A stretch of DNA of 64,000 nucleotides from Nereocystis luetkeana (lineage: Eukaryota; Sar; Phaeophyceae; Laminariales; Laminariaceae): positions 4,531,491 to 4,595,490 of the forward strand of contig JARUPZ010000016.1 of assembly GCA_031213475.1 (NCBI GenBank), given 5' to 3'. The position numbers and the translations under genes are program-made. A model generated the notes under the pieces. The model made no database searches and was not told where the DNA came from. It saw only the letters and a program-made list of their open reading frames with translations. Positions 52,881-62,700 of the stretch are shown here, in pieces. Numbering within the stretch: position 1 is the stretch's first letter; each line of letters starts with the position of its first letter.

Positions 52881-53508
52881 CGGTAGCGGTAGCGGTGGCA
52901 GTGGCGCGGCAGCGATAGCGGCGGCGGCGCGGCGTCACCCGCCGCTAAAGCCTTGTGTTCTTATTGTTATTTTTCTTCAGCTTCTTTTTCTTACTTTCCT
53001 CTCCACATGGCATGCGGTTCGTTTATCTTTTGCGCCGCTTGCTGCTGTTGCTGCTGCGGCGGCGGCGGCGGTGGCGGTGGCGGTATCGTTGGTTGGTGTC
53101 TTTTTTTCAAGGTTGTCCGCGTTTTATCGCGCTTCGGGAGCACCGGGGTCGGTGTACAATAGCAACGGCGCTAGTGGCAGCGTTGCCGCCGCCTCGCCTC
53201 GTCGACAAGCCGTGGGAGATTTAAAGATGCGCCCGTCCCCGCGCTCGCCGTTACAGCCGTGCCTTACCTGAACATTATTTTCATGTATAAATATATGCTG
53301 CCGATGTTGTCGCCAGGGGGATGGGGGCGGGGAACGGGGACGAGCCTGTCCCAGCTAAAAAAACGGGGGTAAACATGCCGTTCGCATGAAAACCTTCTTC
53401 TCTGGTTGTTGCTGTTTTTTCGGGGGGATTTTGCGGGATAGTCGGGGCTGATGGTTCGCGGCAGTTGCGACGGGGGTGGTAGGGGCGGTGGGGTTGGGGA
53501 GGGGGGGG

Positions 53509-53795
53509 ACGGTGTACTCGACAAGAGAGATGTACTCGGTCTCATGCATGGCCGTAGTCGTATGACCATAGACCCTCGCATCCCTACAATGCCGGGACGG
53601 AGCATGTCGGGTTTTCACCGACCAGGCAGACATTGCTTGCACCAAGCGCGAAGCGCCGTGAGGTGTCCGGCGAGTCGCATGAAGGATGAGCTGCATCCTA
53701 CCACGAACCGCTTTAGAGGTGGATTTTATTGCACATGGATGACGGCTTCAATGAGGTAATTTAATTTCCGGTGTAGGCAATTCCAGAGACAGCGG
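53509..53795 (-). repeat. SINE-like family A, 5'-truncated
   Basis: GTACTCGACAAGAGAGATGT through the 3' block to CCAGAGACAGCGGGG, where it stops at a G tract. Confidence 0.7.
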
Positions 53796-53916
53796 GGTTG
53801 GGGGGTGGGGGGGGGGGAGGGTTGTCTGCAAAAAAGAGCAAGGAGGCGGAGGGGGAGGAGGAGCGTGTCTTGAAACGTTTCCCGTCGAACCGCGTTCTGG
53901 TAGGGGGGAGGGGGGG

Positions 53917-54025
53917 TACTCATTTGTTGCGTTGCCCTAGTCTATTTGACCATTGACCACGCATCTCTTTCGAGACGGAGCACTGTTCCTACTCCTGATG
54001 AGAGACACCTCGAACCGTTGGGGAC
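53917..54025 (-). mobile_element. LINE 3' fragment, longer copy
   Basis: GTACTCATTTGTTGCGTTGC to GTTCCTACTCCTGATGAGAG, covering the coding end and terminus of the LINE at 1-950. Confidence 0.7.
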
Positions 54026-54029
54026 GGCG

Positions 54030-55280
54030 GGGCGTTCGGTGCTTGTTGGTGGTGGCGGCGGCGGCGGCAACGGTTTCCTTTTTGTTATTTTCTCTCTCGC
54101 TCATTTTCATGCATTCATCCCGCGGCGCTTTGGACGCTTGGTAGCGTAGTTTCTTCTTTTTCGTCAATCTATTTGTCATCTATCGTCTGTCTACCGGGCT
54201 GCCTCTCCGCTGTCTATATAACATGTCTGTCCGCGTGCGTGCGTGCGTGTGTGTTTGTCGGTCGGTCTGTTTTTGTGGGAGATGTTTTTAGTTGTGCCTG
54301 GTGGGAGCAGCGCAGACCCGGTGCTACCACGGCAGGCTGCCCGACGGCCGGGGGGCCGGGGGGGGCGAAAAAAGAAATGACGTTTTTCAGTTTTGTTATT
54401 CTTTGGTTATTTTTTGCTTTCCCGTTATTTTTTCGCTATTTTTCCTTTTCTTTTTTCGGTGGTTCTCTTCCTCTTGTGGGCTTCGTTCAATTTTTTAGTC
54501 TTTGGTGTGTGAGGTGAGAGACGGAGGGGCAAGAAGAGACGATTTGGCCGTTTCACGAACACATGCGCATGCACCGGCAGGTTAAAGGTATGGGATCATC
54601 CCGTGGTGTAATTTCCTGATGTATAGGTACACGTACTATTGTGTTCCCGGTAAATAGTGCCGTGGCGCGTTGTACACAATACCTGGTACGTGGTTTGTAT
54701 TTTGTGGTCTCGATAAATCTCACCCCCTTCGAGAGGGTGATGAACAATCTGAACGTGGAAGTGTGATGAGCTTAACCTTTATTTTTACCAGTCCGCCGGA
54801 GGATTAAAAAAAAACACACACACACATTGCACAGAGTCTTGCAGCCCAGTGTTTGTATGCCAAGCGCACGGCAAGGCTCGTGCGTGACCCCGCGACGCCT
54901 TCACCTGTCCCGTACGTGGAATGCGGAACAGGCACGCAGTTGTATGCACATATAATGCCATGTATTCCCTAGGTTTACCTACAGTAGTAGTGTCTTCTAA
55001 TATCGGAGGCTCCAAAGGTGTTTCGCCGTCCGGCCTAGCGCCAAAATCGCCAATAAACGGATGCACCGGTTTTTCTAAACCAGTTGACCGTAGAAAATCC
55101 GGTCAAGGCCCAGAAAACCAAAACGGGAGACCGTTTTGTCAACCTTGAAATTTCTGCCCCGTCTTTTTACAAAAATCGCCACAAAACGGCACCTGGTATA
55201 CCGGTACGTCTACGCTTGGTGACGGTAGAAAATCACAACTAGAGGTGCATTTACCGGTTTTTAGCACTCAAATCGTACAA
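54030..55280. other. Intergenic, nothing recognised
   Basis: T-rich and mixed sequence with a CACACA run near 54812 and a 93-codon minus-strand open stretch (54785-55066, FIGDFGARPDGETPLEPP) that lacks a nearby ATG or clear family. Confidence 0.5.
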
Positions 55281-55281
55281 A

Positions 55282-56058
55282 ATGAATTACCAAATACATT
55301 ATACCAGTATATATTGCTGGCTTTTACGTGTTTTTTTTTTTTTTCAACATGCATCACAAAAGGCGTCGACCCAAACCCTACCCTACCTAACCCCAGTTCA
55401 GGCCGAGGCTCGACCTGAGCACGGCTTCGCCGCGCGTTTTGGACAGTCTGAAAAGATGTGCGGACCGCCACAAAAAAAAGGTAATATTTTCAGTGTTTTA
55501 TCTCGTAAGTTTTGTGGGTCAAGATTACGGCAAATAAAGGTAACTGACGAACCAAGAAGGGAGATACCGTTCTTCTGTCACGAAAAGATGTGCGGACCGC
55601 CACAAAAAAAAGGTAATATTTTTAGTGTTTTATCTCGTAAGTTTTGTGGGTCAAGATTACGGCAAATAAAGGTAACTGACGAACCAAGAAGGGAGATAGC
55701 GTTCTTCTGTCACGGTATACCGTTTTCTGTCAAACCACCCGAAATCCCCAAAAAAAAAACTTTGCTCCAACCTATCAGATTTCACAAATATGCTGGTTTC
55801 GATGGTCGTGACAGTACTTCAGCAGAGAGAGGTATAAGATGTCACGAACGTTCTGGGAATATTTCCCATAAGAAAATATTGAAAACACAATGCAATCACC
55901 AGATGGCACGCACCAGGTATACAGACGATGTGGACAACCGGGGTAAGCACTGCGACCGAGCTGTAATATGGCTGCACGGGTGGAGCCGCGGCGGGGGCGA
56001 ACGCGTCGGCGTCGACAGGCGAAGACTAGAGCGCGCCGGGCTTTTGGGGAGAGGCTAG
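55282..56058 (+). CDS. Hypothetical protein with a duplicated 44-residue Cys-containing module
   Basis: An ATG-initiated frame of 258 codons. Codons 57-144 are two tandem 132-base copies (from 55451 and 55583) that differ by very few bases. Each contains MCGPPQKKGNIFSVL, SRKFCGSRLRQI and FFCH. The N-terminal ~30 residues are hydrophobic (YCWLLRVFFFFQ). The remainder is basic and not recognised. Surroundings are AT-richer than the spliced genes and no introns are evident. It may be a real small gene, an exon, or repeat-derived sequence; the duplication being a multiple of three is only weak support for coding. Confidence 0.3.
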   Translation: MNYQIHYTSIYCWLLRVFFFFQHASQKASTQTLPYLTPVQAEARPEHGFAARFGQSEKMCGPPQKKGNIFSVLSRKFCGSRLRQIKVTDEPRREIPFFCHEKMCGPPQKKGNIFSVLSRKFCGSRLRQIKVTDEPRREIAFFCHGIPFSVKPPEIPKKKTLLQPIRFHKYAGFDGRDSTSAERGIRCHERSGNISHKKILKTQCNHQMARTRYTDDVDNRGKHCDRAVIWLHGWSRGGGERVGVDRRRLERAGLLGRG

Positions 56059-56279
56059 CTGCGCGTATTGCCCCCCTGCTTTGTGACAGCACGACCCATT
56101 GGAAGCAACGAAAAGAAGAGAGATACGCAAAAGGGAACGAGTGGGCATTGCCGCGGGCTGGCGGTCGAAAAGGTAGGTGCGTGGAGGAATGATGGTGAAC
56201 ATGGTAATGGTGATGCTGATAGCGACGGTGGTGATGGTGGTGACGATACTGAATGCTGAAGATGGGGGTGCTGATGACG

Positions 56280-56302
56280 ATGATAAGAGCGATGATGATT
56301 AA

Positions 56303-56342
<40 letters not shown>

Positions 56343-56345
56343 GTG
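56280..56345. repeat. (GAT)n microsatellite
   Basis: About 18 near-perfect ATG/GAT units beside the 3' end of the proteasome-like gene. Confidence 0.9.
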
Positions 56346-56650
56346 ATGGTGATTATGGTGATAACACGTCACATGTGCTCGTGGTTGGCATATTGTGTCC
56401 CGCCCATGATCACAGGAGCTCTGAGAGGAAAATCAACGGAGAGAAGGACAAGCAAGAACGACGGCTCGAACTAAAAAGCAATGCACTTATTTCCTCGCCG
56501 GCCAAATAAACCTGGAGTACAATACAAGACACAACCTGGACTGAGGGTCGACATCTCTCTCAAAATCACATTTCACGACGAAAGCCACGGACCAACTGCC
56601 TCTGTTTCTCCTCCCCGTTCCCTCCCCCTCCGCTCCTCTACCCTCTACGC

Positions 56651-59600
56651 TCAATCCTCATATTCGTCCTCCTCGCTCAACAAATCGTCCACCGAGCGGT
56701 GGTGTACAAACAGAGGCTCTTGTTCCTCGCTGCTTCCCGCCTCCGTCTCGATCGACAGCCAGGCAACCTCGGCGACGCTCGTCGCGCCCGCCCGCCCCTC
56801 TCCCCCCTCGCTGGAAGCGGCGGTGTTAAGCCGCCTCGCCCGTCGCACCATGGCTCGCGCGGCTTTCTCGCATGTCATCTGCGACAACGTCGGAAGCTGC
56901 TGCAGCGACTGCAGCGGCCGCTCCCGTCCCTGCCGCCGGCGCCGCTGCCGCTGGGCTCTCGGCGCCGTTTGTCCATTAGAGCCATTTCCAGCTCTCCGTT
57001 TTCCACCTGGCTCACCGCCGCCCGGGGAACTACCTTCCTCGTCTACCGCCCCCCTGTCCTCCCCGTCCTCCTCCTCCCCCTTCCCCTCTCCGTCCTTCTC
57101 CTCCTCCTCCTCCCCCTCCTCCTCCTCTCCCTTCTCCCCCGCCACCATAGCCGGCGCCATTACGGATGCTCCATTTTCTTCGCCCGCTGCGGGCGGAGAC
57201 GTGGATTTCATCCGCGACCGCCCCTCCTCGTCCTCATCACTCCAACCACCCCCGTCTGTCGCAAACGAGGAGTGCAGCCACTTGCGGGCGCGGGCGCTCC
57301 CCCTTCCAGTGCACGCCGCCTTGTACCGACGCGATGCCCCGTTCGGGTCCACCACATACAGTCGGAACCCGGAATCTCTATCCCCTACTACCGCCACTTC
57401 CATCTTCTGCCCCTCCTCTCCCCCCCTCCCCTCCTCCTCCTCTTCCTCCTCCTCCTCCTCCTCCTCCTCCTCCTCCTCCTCCTCCCCCTCCCTCTCCTCC
57501 TCCTTCTCCTTCTCCCCATCTACCCCTCCTTCCTCTCTCACATCCCCCTTTCGGTTCTCCTCCTCACTTCTCCCCCGTTCTCTCCAGCTCAGTTTCCTCA
57601 CCCAACCGTTTCCCTGATTCCCAGGAAGGACCCCCAACTTCGGCGCCGTCGTCGTTTTTTCACTTGTCACGGCCGCCGCCCCCGCCCCCGCCCCCACCCC
57701 CACCCCCGCCCCCGCCCCCGCCTCCGCCTCCCCCAAAGTTTCCGCCGTCTCCACGATTTCTGATGGCTCCGGTGACCAATCCGACGAGCGAGCGCCGCCG
57801 TCGCCGCCGTCGCCGCGGCGGGTTTCAACCCCGCGGTCCCTTTCCCCCCAACAAGCGATGAAGAGCGCGTTGGGGTAGGCTCGCGACCCCCAGCGGACGC
57901 ACGCCGCGTGTAAGAACTCCCCCAGGCGATCCGCGAGCACCCGTCCCGGGATCGGTTCGCCGTACTCTCGCCGGTGGGACCTGCGAGGCGCGTGGCAGGG
58001 GTGGGATGGGGTGTGGTGGGATGGGTTGGAGAGCACGATTTCGTGACGTTTCAAGCCAAGTTTCGGCTTTCATCAGTGGTGAGGCACGCGGACGGGATCG
58101 ACCCGTAATGTCACGCGTCAAGATCAATGCACCTATTTGTGTAACGGTAGGACCTTATCACATTAAAAAAAACAGTGAAATTCGTGGCTCACTATCGTGC
58201 CGTGCCCTGCCATACTTCGCCGTGCCGTGCCGTGCCGTGCCGCGACGAACCGAGCCGAACCGAACCGAACCGAACCGAACCGAACCGAACCGAACCGAAC
58301 CGAACCGAACCGAACCGAACCGGACCGAACCGGATCGAACCGGGACGAACCGAACCGAACCGGACCGAAGCGGGCCGAACCGGACCGGACCGAACTGAAC
58401 CGAATCGAATCGAACCGAAATGAACCGAACCGAGCCGAATCGAACCGAATCGAACCGAATCGAATCGAACCGAATCGAACCGAACCGAATCAAACAGTAT
58501 AGTACCGTACCGTGCAGTACCGTACCGTACTGTACCGTACCGAATTGAACTGAACCGAACCGAACCGAACCGCGACGAGCCGAACCGAACCGAACCGAAC
58601 CGAACAGTGCCGCACCGCTCTACACCGCATCACGCCAACATAAATACGCAGCAGCATCAGCAGTGCCGTGGACCCACGCAAGCAGGCAGGCGAAAAAGGT
58701 CTGCTGTATGCGTGTCCAATAAATTGCTTTCACCTTTCACAGTAAATCTACGCGGGTAGACGAGGGGATAAAAGTGCTCAACCCTTCTCGCGAAGAAAGT
58801 GAATGCACGCACCGTACGTAGTGGGGATGTGGGGGGGAGGAAGAGCCTGCTATGATCTGTGTGACCCCGGATCTGAGTTACGACTATTAATAGCCCCAAG
58901 GGAGAGAAAAAAAAAGAGCGAAGATAATAAATGGGATGGAATAAAAATAAAAATAACCTACTGGGGTATACACTATGATAGCGGCAAAGGCCCCAGCATG
59001 ACCCCCACGAGGCCGCCCCCGTCGCACCTGCAGTACTCCATGGCTTTGCGCGCCAATGCTCTTCCGTCTGCGGGGAGACCGGCCGGCAAAATTCCTTGGC
59101 GTCGCGTCGCGTTGCGTTGCGAAACAAGGAAAAGAGGAGAGAAGAGAGCGGGTAATAGCAGCAGCAGCAGCAGCAGCGGCAGTGCTGAATGGTCAGGGAG
59201 TTTTACCGATTCCACCATGGCGGCGGATACGTTCGGTTCGCGCGCGGAGAAGGGCGAGCGACGACAGCAAATGCTGAGTGGTTTTGGCGCTTTTACCATG
59301 GCGGCGGTAGCTTGTGATATTTGTGCCGCTACAGCTGCTGCTGCTGCTGTGTTACCGATACTGTATCAAAGATAGTAAGTCAACGTTCCGCAAAATGAAG
59401 AAAAAAAATGAGAAACACACACACAAGTGGGACTAATCTGGCGCCGTGATCGCGGGAGTGTGAGTCCACGTGCATACAAAAGTCAAGGGCAAATAAGGGT
59501 CAACGATTCTGGATCGCACATTACAAAGGTGTGTCGTCCTGCTTCTTATCGGTATAAAATACTGACGATTTGATAGTATTACGGGGGACCATAGTTAACA

Positions 59601-62247
59601 GGACCTATGGTACACATAAAAACCTATATGTTTAACAATTTTTACTAACAATGTTTGGTCCTGTTAACTATGGCCCCCCGTAATAGTAGCGGTACACGTT
59701 TGTCTTCAATCGAAACCGAGAAAAGTCGGCGCTGCCCGACAGCGGCAGACAGCAACGACACAACAGCAGAGCGTGCGCGGGGCGCGGGAGGGGGGGGGGG
59801 GGCGGGGGGGGGGGGGGTACTCATTATCATGCATGGCCGTAGTCGTATGACCATAGACCCTCGCATCCCTACATTGCCGGGACGGAACACGCCCTGTTTT
59901 CACCGACCAGGCAGGCATTGCCGGGCGCCAAGCGCGAGGTGCCGTGAGCTGCTCGGCGAGGCGCGGAAGGGGGGAGGCGCACGGTGTAGTGGGCGCGAGA
60001 CAATTGCAAAATACTGCTCCCAGACTATCTACGCAGGCCCTCGGGAAGCTGAAGACTACAAAATCGAAAAGCATAAACTTACTTCGAACTACTAAACTAA
60101 GAACTTGGATAAAAAGATAAAAGTTACCGCTCAGTATAGCAAGCAGCCGTACAAGAGGATAGTGCGGCACCGGCGCTAACGGGGGCGGGCCCGCCCTTCT
60201 CTCCCCTCCCCTCCCCTCCTCTCCCCTCCCCTCCCCTTCCCTTCCCTTCCCTTCCCTTCCCTTCCCTTCCCTTCCCTTCCCTTCCCTTCCCTTCCCTTCC
60301 CTTCCCTTCCCTTCCCTTCCCTTCCCTTCCCTTCCCTTCCCTTCCCTTCCCTTCCCTTCCCTTCCCTTCCCTTCCCTTCCCTTCCCTTCCCTTCCCTTCC
60401 CTTCCCTTCCCTTCCCTTCCCTTCCCTTCCCTCTCCTCCCCTCCTCTCCCCTCCCCTCCCCTTCCCTTCCCTTCCCTTCCCTTCCCTTCCCTTCCCTTCC
60501 CTTCCCTTCGCCTCCATCCTCACCGATATGGGAATCAACTTTGTAGATGCGGCGAGTGCCTCCGTCGGTTAGCAGTTCCGCCGCGTCGGCGCTTACCAGC
60601 TTGTTTGTCACCAACACCTGTTGTTGTTGATGATGATGTTGTTGATGTTCTTGTTGTTGTTATTGTTATTGTTATTGTTATTGTTATTGTTATTGTCATT
60701 GTTATTGTTACTGTTATTGTTATTGTTGTTGTTGTTACTGTTATTGTTATTGTCATTGTCATTGTCATTGTTATTGTTATTGTTATTGTTATCGTTGTTG
60801 TTATTGTTATTGTCATTGTCATTGTCATTGTTATTGTTATTGTTATTGTTATCGTTTTTGTTATTGTTATTGTTATAGTTATTGTTGTTGTTGTTATTGT
60901 CATTGTTATTGTTATTGTTATTGTTATTGTTGTTGTTGCTGTTGTTTTTGCGCCACGGAGAGCGGTCGCGAGGCAAGCCGGCGGTGAGCGAGAGCGTGGA
61001 ACGGGGTCGAGCGACGGTCGCGGGATCAATACACACATCGGGGGGGGGGGGGGCGTGAACTCGATAGGAGAGATGTACTCGATATCATGCATGGCCGTGT
61101 AGTCGTATGACCATAGACCCTCGCATCCCTACAATACCGGGACGGAGAATGTCGGGTCTTCACCGACCAGGCAGATCGGGGGGAGGGGGGGGGAACAAAC
61201 GATCTATTCTATACAGGTCATACATATCTTACATTTCTTGTCATGAGGTGTTGCGCAAGAGCTGTATCACAGCAGATCCTCGGCAAACATGTACACAAGA
61301 GCTGTGTCACACAGATTCGACCCGGAAAACATGATCTACGTTGTGCAGATCATCTAGATCACGGATGGATGTATCTGGCCTGAAATATCTGGAAAATGAA
61401 ATAGGGATCTGATCGGTTCGAAAAGTGCGGACCATTGCTATTCCCGCGCAGCCTGACATGATTGTCATTAACTAAAGAGACACTCAATGTGCTCGAGGTG
61501 CTCAATGCGAGACCATGTACCTACAACATACCAGGCGAAATACTACCGGTACATGAAATGACACTATGAGTCAACGGTCACGTTAACAACGGAAAATGAG
61601 ACGTTCCGAGTCAGAGGCAGCACCCACATTAGCCCCATTTAGATGCTCCAAGAAACATACCAGCCTTAATATCCCCCCCGCCCGAACTGTGTATGCAGTT
61701 GCAAAAGGAATGGTAGGCATTGCCAAACGTAAAAGCATGACTAGGAACTGCACCGCCCGCGCCCGACGGTGTTATTGTCGTAGCAGGAGACCGGTCTTGT
61801 CGGATGAGCCAAGCGAGGCCTCTTTGGCCTGAATATACTAGTTTTAGTCTGAGGGGTGGTTATTAGTCAGGGAAGCTCACGGGTCGGGTCAAAATTCGTG
61901 GGTCGGGTCGGATGGGGTCACCTAACCCGAGCTGACCCGACTCGACCAGGCCAGACCGGACCGGACCGGACCCGACCCGTGAGTTTTTGATGGCCTCCTG
62001 ACCCGACCCGCGGGTCGGATCATGACCTGTGAACAACCCTGTTATTGATGGTGAAGGGGTCTAGCCGCGATCTCCTATGAATGGTGTTTTTTCCCACGAG
62101 CATTGACCCGTCTTTCGATAAAATCAACGACGACCACCCTCCCTTGCGCGCGCGGTAAGCCGACGCTAGATTACGGCGTGCACCGAAGCTCACCACCCCG
62201 TCTTTGCACACCGCGCCCATGCACAGGTTGCCCCTCTTGACTATTCC
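56651..62247 (-). CDS. PSMA3: Proteasome subunit alpha-7 (PSMA3-like), partial, with acidic insertions
   Basis: Alpha subunits form the gated outer ring of the 20S proteasome and are not catalytic. Minus-strand exons: 62194-62247, 60524-60617, 59028-59094, 56651-57980; phases fit at all joins. Joined products follow the alpha-7 order: CMGAVCKDGVVLVTNKLVSA, RRIYKVDSHIGILPAGLPAD, GRALARKAMEYCRSHRREYG, EPIPGRVLADRLGEFLHAAC, then FRLYVVDPNGASRRYKAACT, MTCEKAARAMVRRA and the acidic C-terminus LLSEEDEYED. The last exon carries two insertions not in the family: about 145 residues (57410-57850, Glu run near 57430-57490) and about 110 residues (56935-57265). These could be in-frame purine-rich introns. 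Exon 1 (N-terminal helix and YDxxxxxFSPDGR-type motif) was not found. Divergence is high for a proteasome subunit, so it may be a paralogue. Confidence 0.78.
58205..58480. repeat. (GAACC)n pentanucleotide array
   Basis: About 14 perfect CCGAA units at 58250-58320 flanked by decayed ones. It lies in the intron before the last exon of the PSMA3-like gene. A second patch is at 58550-58605. Confidence 0.9.
59576..59686. mobile_element. TA-flanked MITE, GGGGGACC family, best copy
   Basis: TATTACGGGGGACCATAGTT and AACTATGGCCCCCCGTAATA are near-perfect inverted ends with TA flanks. The ~110-base unit is in a PSMA3-like intron. Confidence 0.75.
59815..59960 (-). repeat. Family A 3' half
   Basis: GTACTCATTATCATGCATGG to the CAAGCGCGAGGTGCC block, starting at a G tract. 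Confidence 0.7.
60190..60510. repeat. (CCCTT)n pentanucleotide array, ~300 bases
   Basis: About 55 units, nearly perfect in the core with CCCCTCC variants at both ends and near 60430. It ends 14 bases from the exon at 60524 on the PSMA3-like gene, so the transcript carries (AAGGG)n just 3' of the donor. Confidence 0.95.
60620..60950. repeat. (TTATTG)n array
   Basis: About 330 bases of TTATTG with GTC and GTTGTT variants, immediately 5' of the same exon in gene orientation (exon 60524-60617). Read on the minus strand it is CAATAA-rich. Confidence 0.9.
61050..61180 (-). repeat. Family A 3' fragment
   Basis: GAACTCGATAGGAGAGATGT through the 3' block to CACCGACCAGGCAG. The terminal T of GTACTC is changed. 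Confidence 0.65.
61870..61990. repeat. GGGTCGGGTC inverted repeat
   Basis: CTCACGGGTCGGGTC at about 61878 and GACCCGACCCGTGAG at about 61969 can form a hairpin around a GACCGGACC array. Confidence 0.65.
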
Positions 62248-62301
62248 CTGTCCCAAAATCGAGGAGGCGGGAAACGGGGGGGGGGAGGGGGGGGGGGGGG
62301 G

Positions 62302-62366
62302 CGTACTCATTTGATGCTCGCCCTAAGTCATTTGAACATTGACCACGCATCCCTTTCTAGACGGGG
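62302..62366 (-). mobile_element. 5'-truncated LINE 3' end
   Basis: CGTACTCATTTGATGCTCGC to CGCATCCCTTTCTAGACG, with the C/G tract at its 3' end. It lies just upstream of the first PSMA3-like exon found. Confidence 0.7.
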
Positions 62367-62454
62367 TTATACATTGATTTGCTTCGGTCGCCACGTGTGG
62401 CTGGTACGCTATACATATAAGAAGCAAGTAATTACACGTATACACAAAACACGA

Positions 62455-62700
62455 TAGAGGCAGGCAGGCAGGAAGACAAGACAGATATGCAGATAAACAG
62501 ACATACGGGGAAACAGGCACACAGACAGACAGTCAGACAGACAGACAGACAGACACACAGACACACAGACAGACAGACAGATAGACAGACAGACAGACAG
62601 ACAGGCAGACAGACAGACAGACAGTCAGACAGACAGACAGACAGACGGACAGACAGACTGACGGACAGACAGGCAGACAGACAGACAGGCAAGCGGGCGC
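62455..62700. repeat. (CAGA)n tetranucleotide array
   Basis: About 240 bases of ACAG units with occasional ACAC and GCAG variants. The long open stretches on both strands here are compositional. Confidence 0.95.

Noticed and set aside
58158..58502. Open frames over (GAACC)n on both strands
   Set aside because: A stop-free pentanucleotide repeat gives open frames in every phase. No exon signals.
59211..59373. 52-codon plus-strand ATG frame (MAADTFGSRAEKGERRQQ)
   Set aside because: Sits inside a PSMA3-like intron on the opposite strand, overlaps an imperfect ~80-base duplication and matches nothing I recognise.
60190..60510. Telomere-like CCCTT array
   Set aside because: The unit is CCCTT, not a known telomeric hexamer or heptamer, and it is internal to an intron flanked by exon sequence in correct phase.
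60605..61102. Long open frames of Val/Ile or Asn
   Set aside because: They are pure translations of (TTATTG)n and change into equally open frames on the other strand. Compositional artefact.
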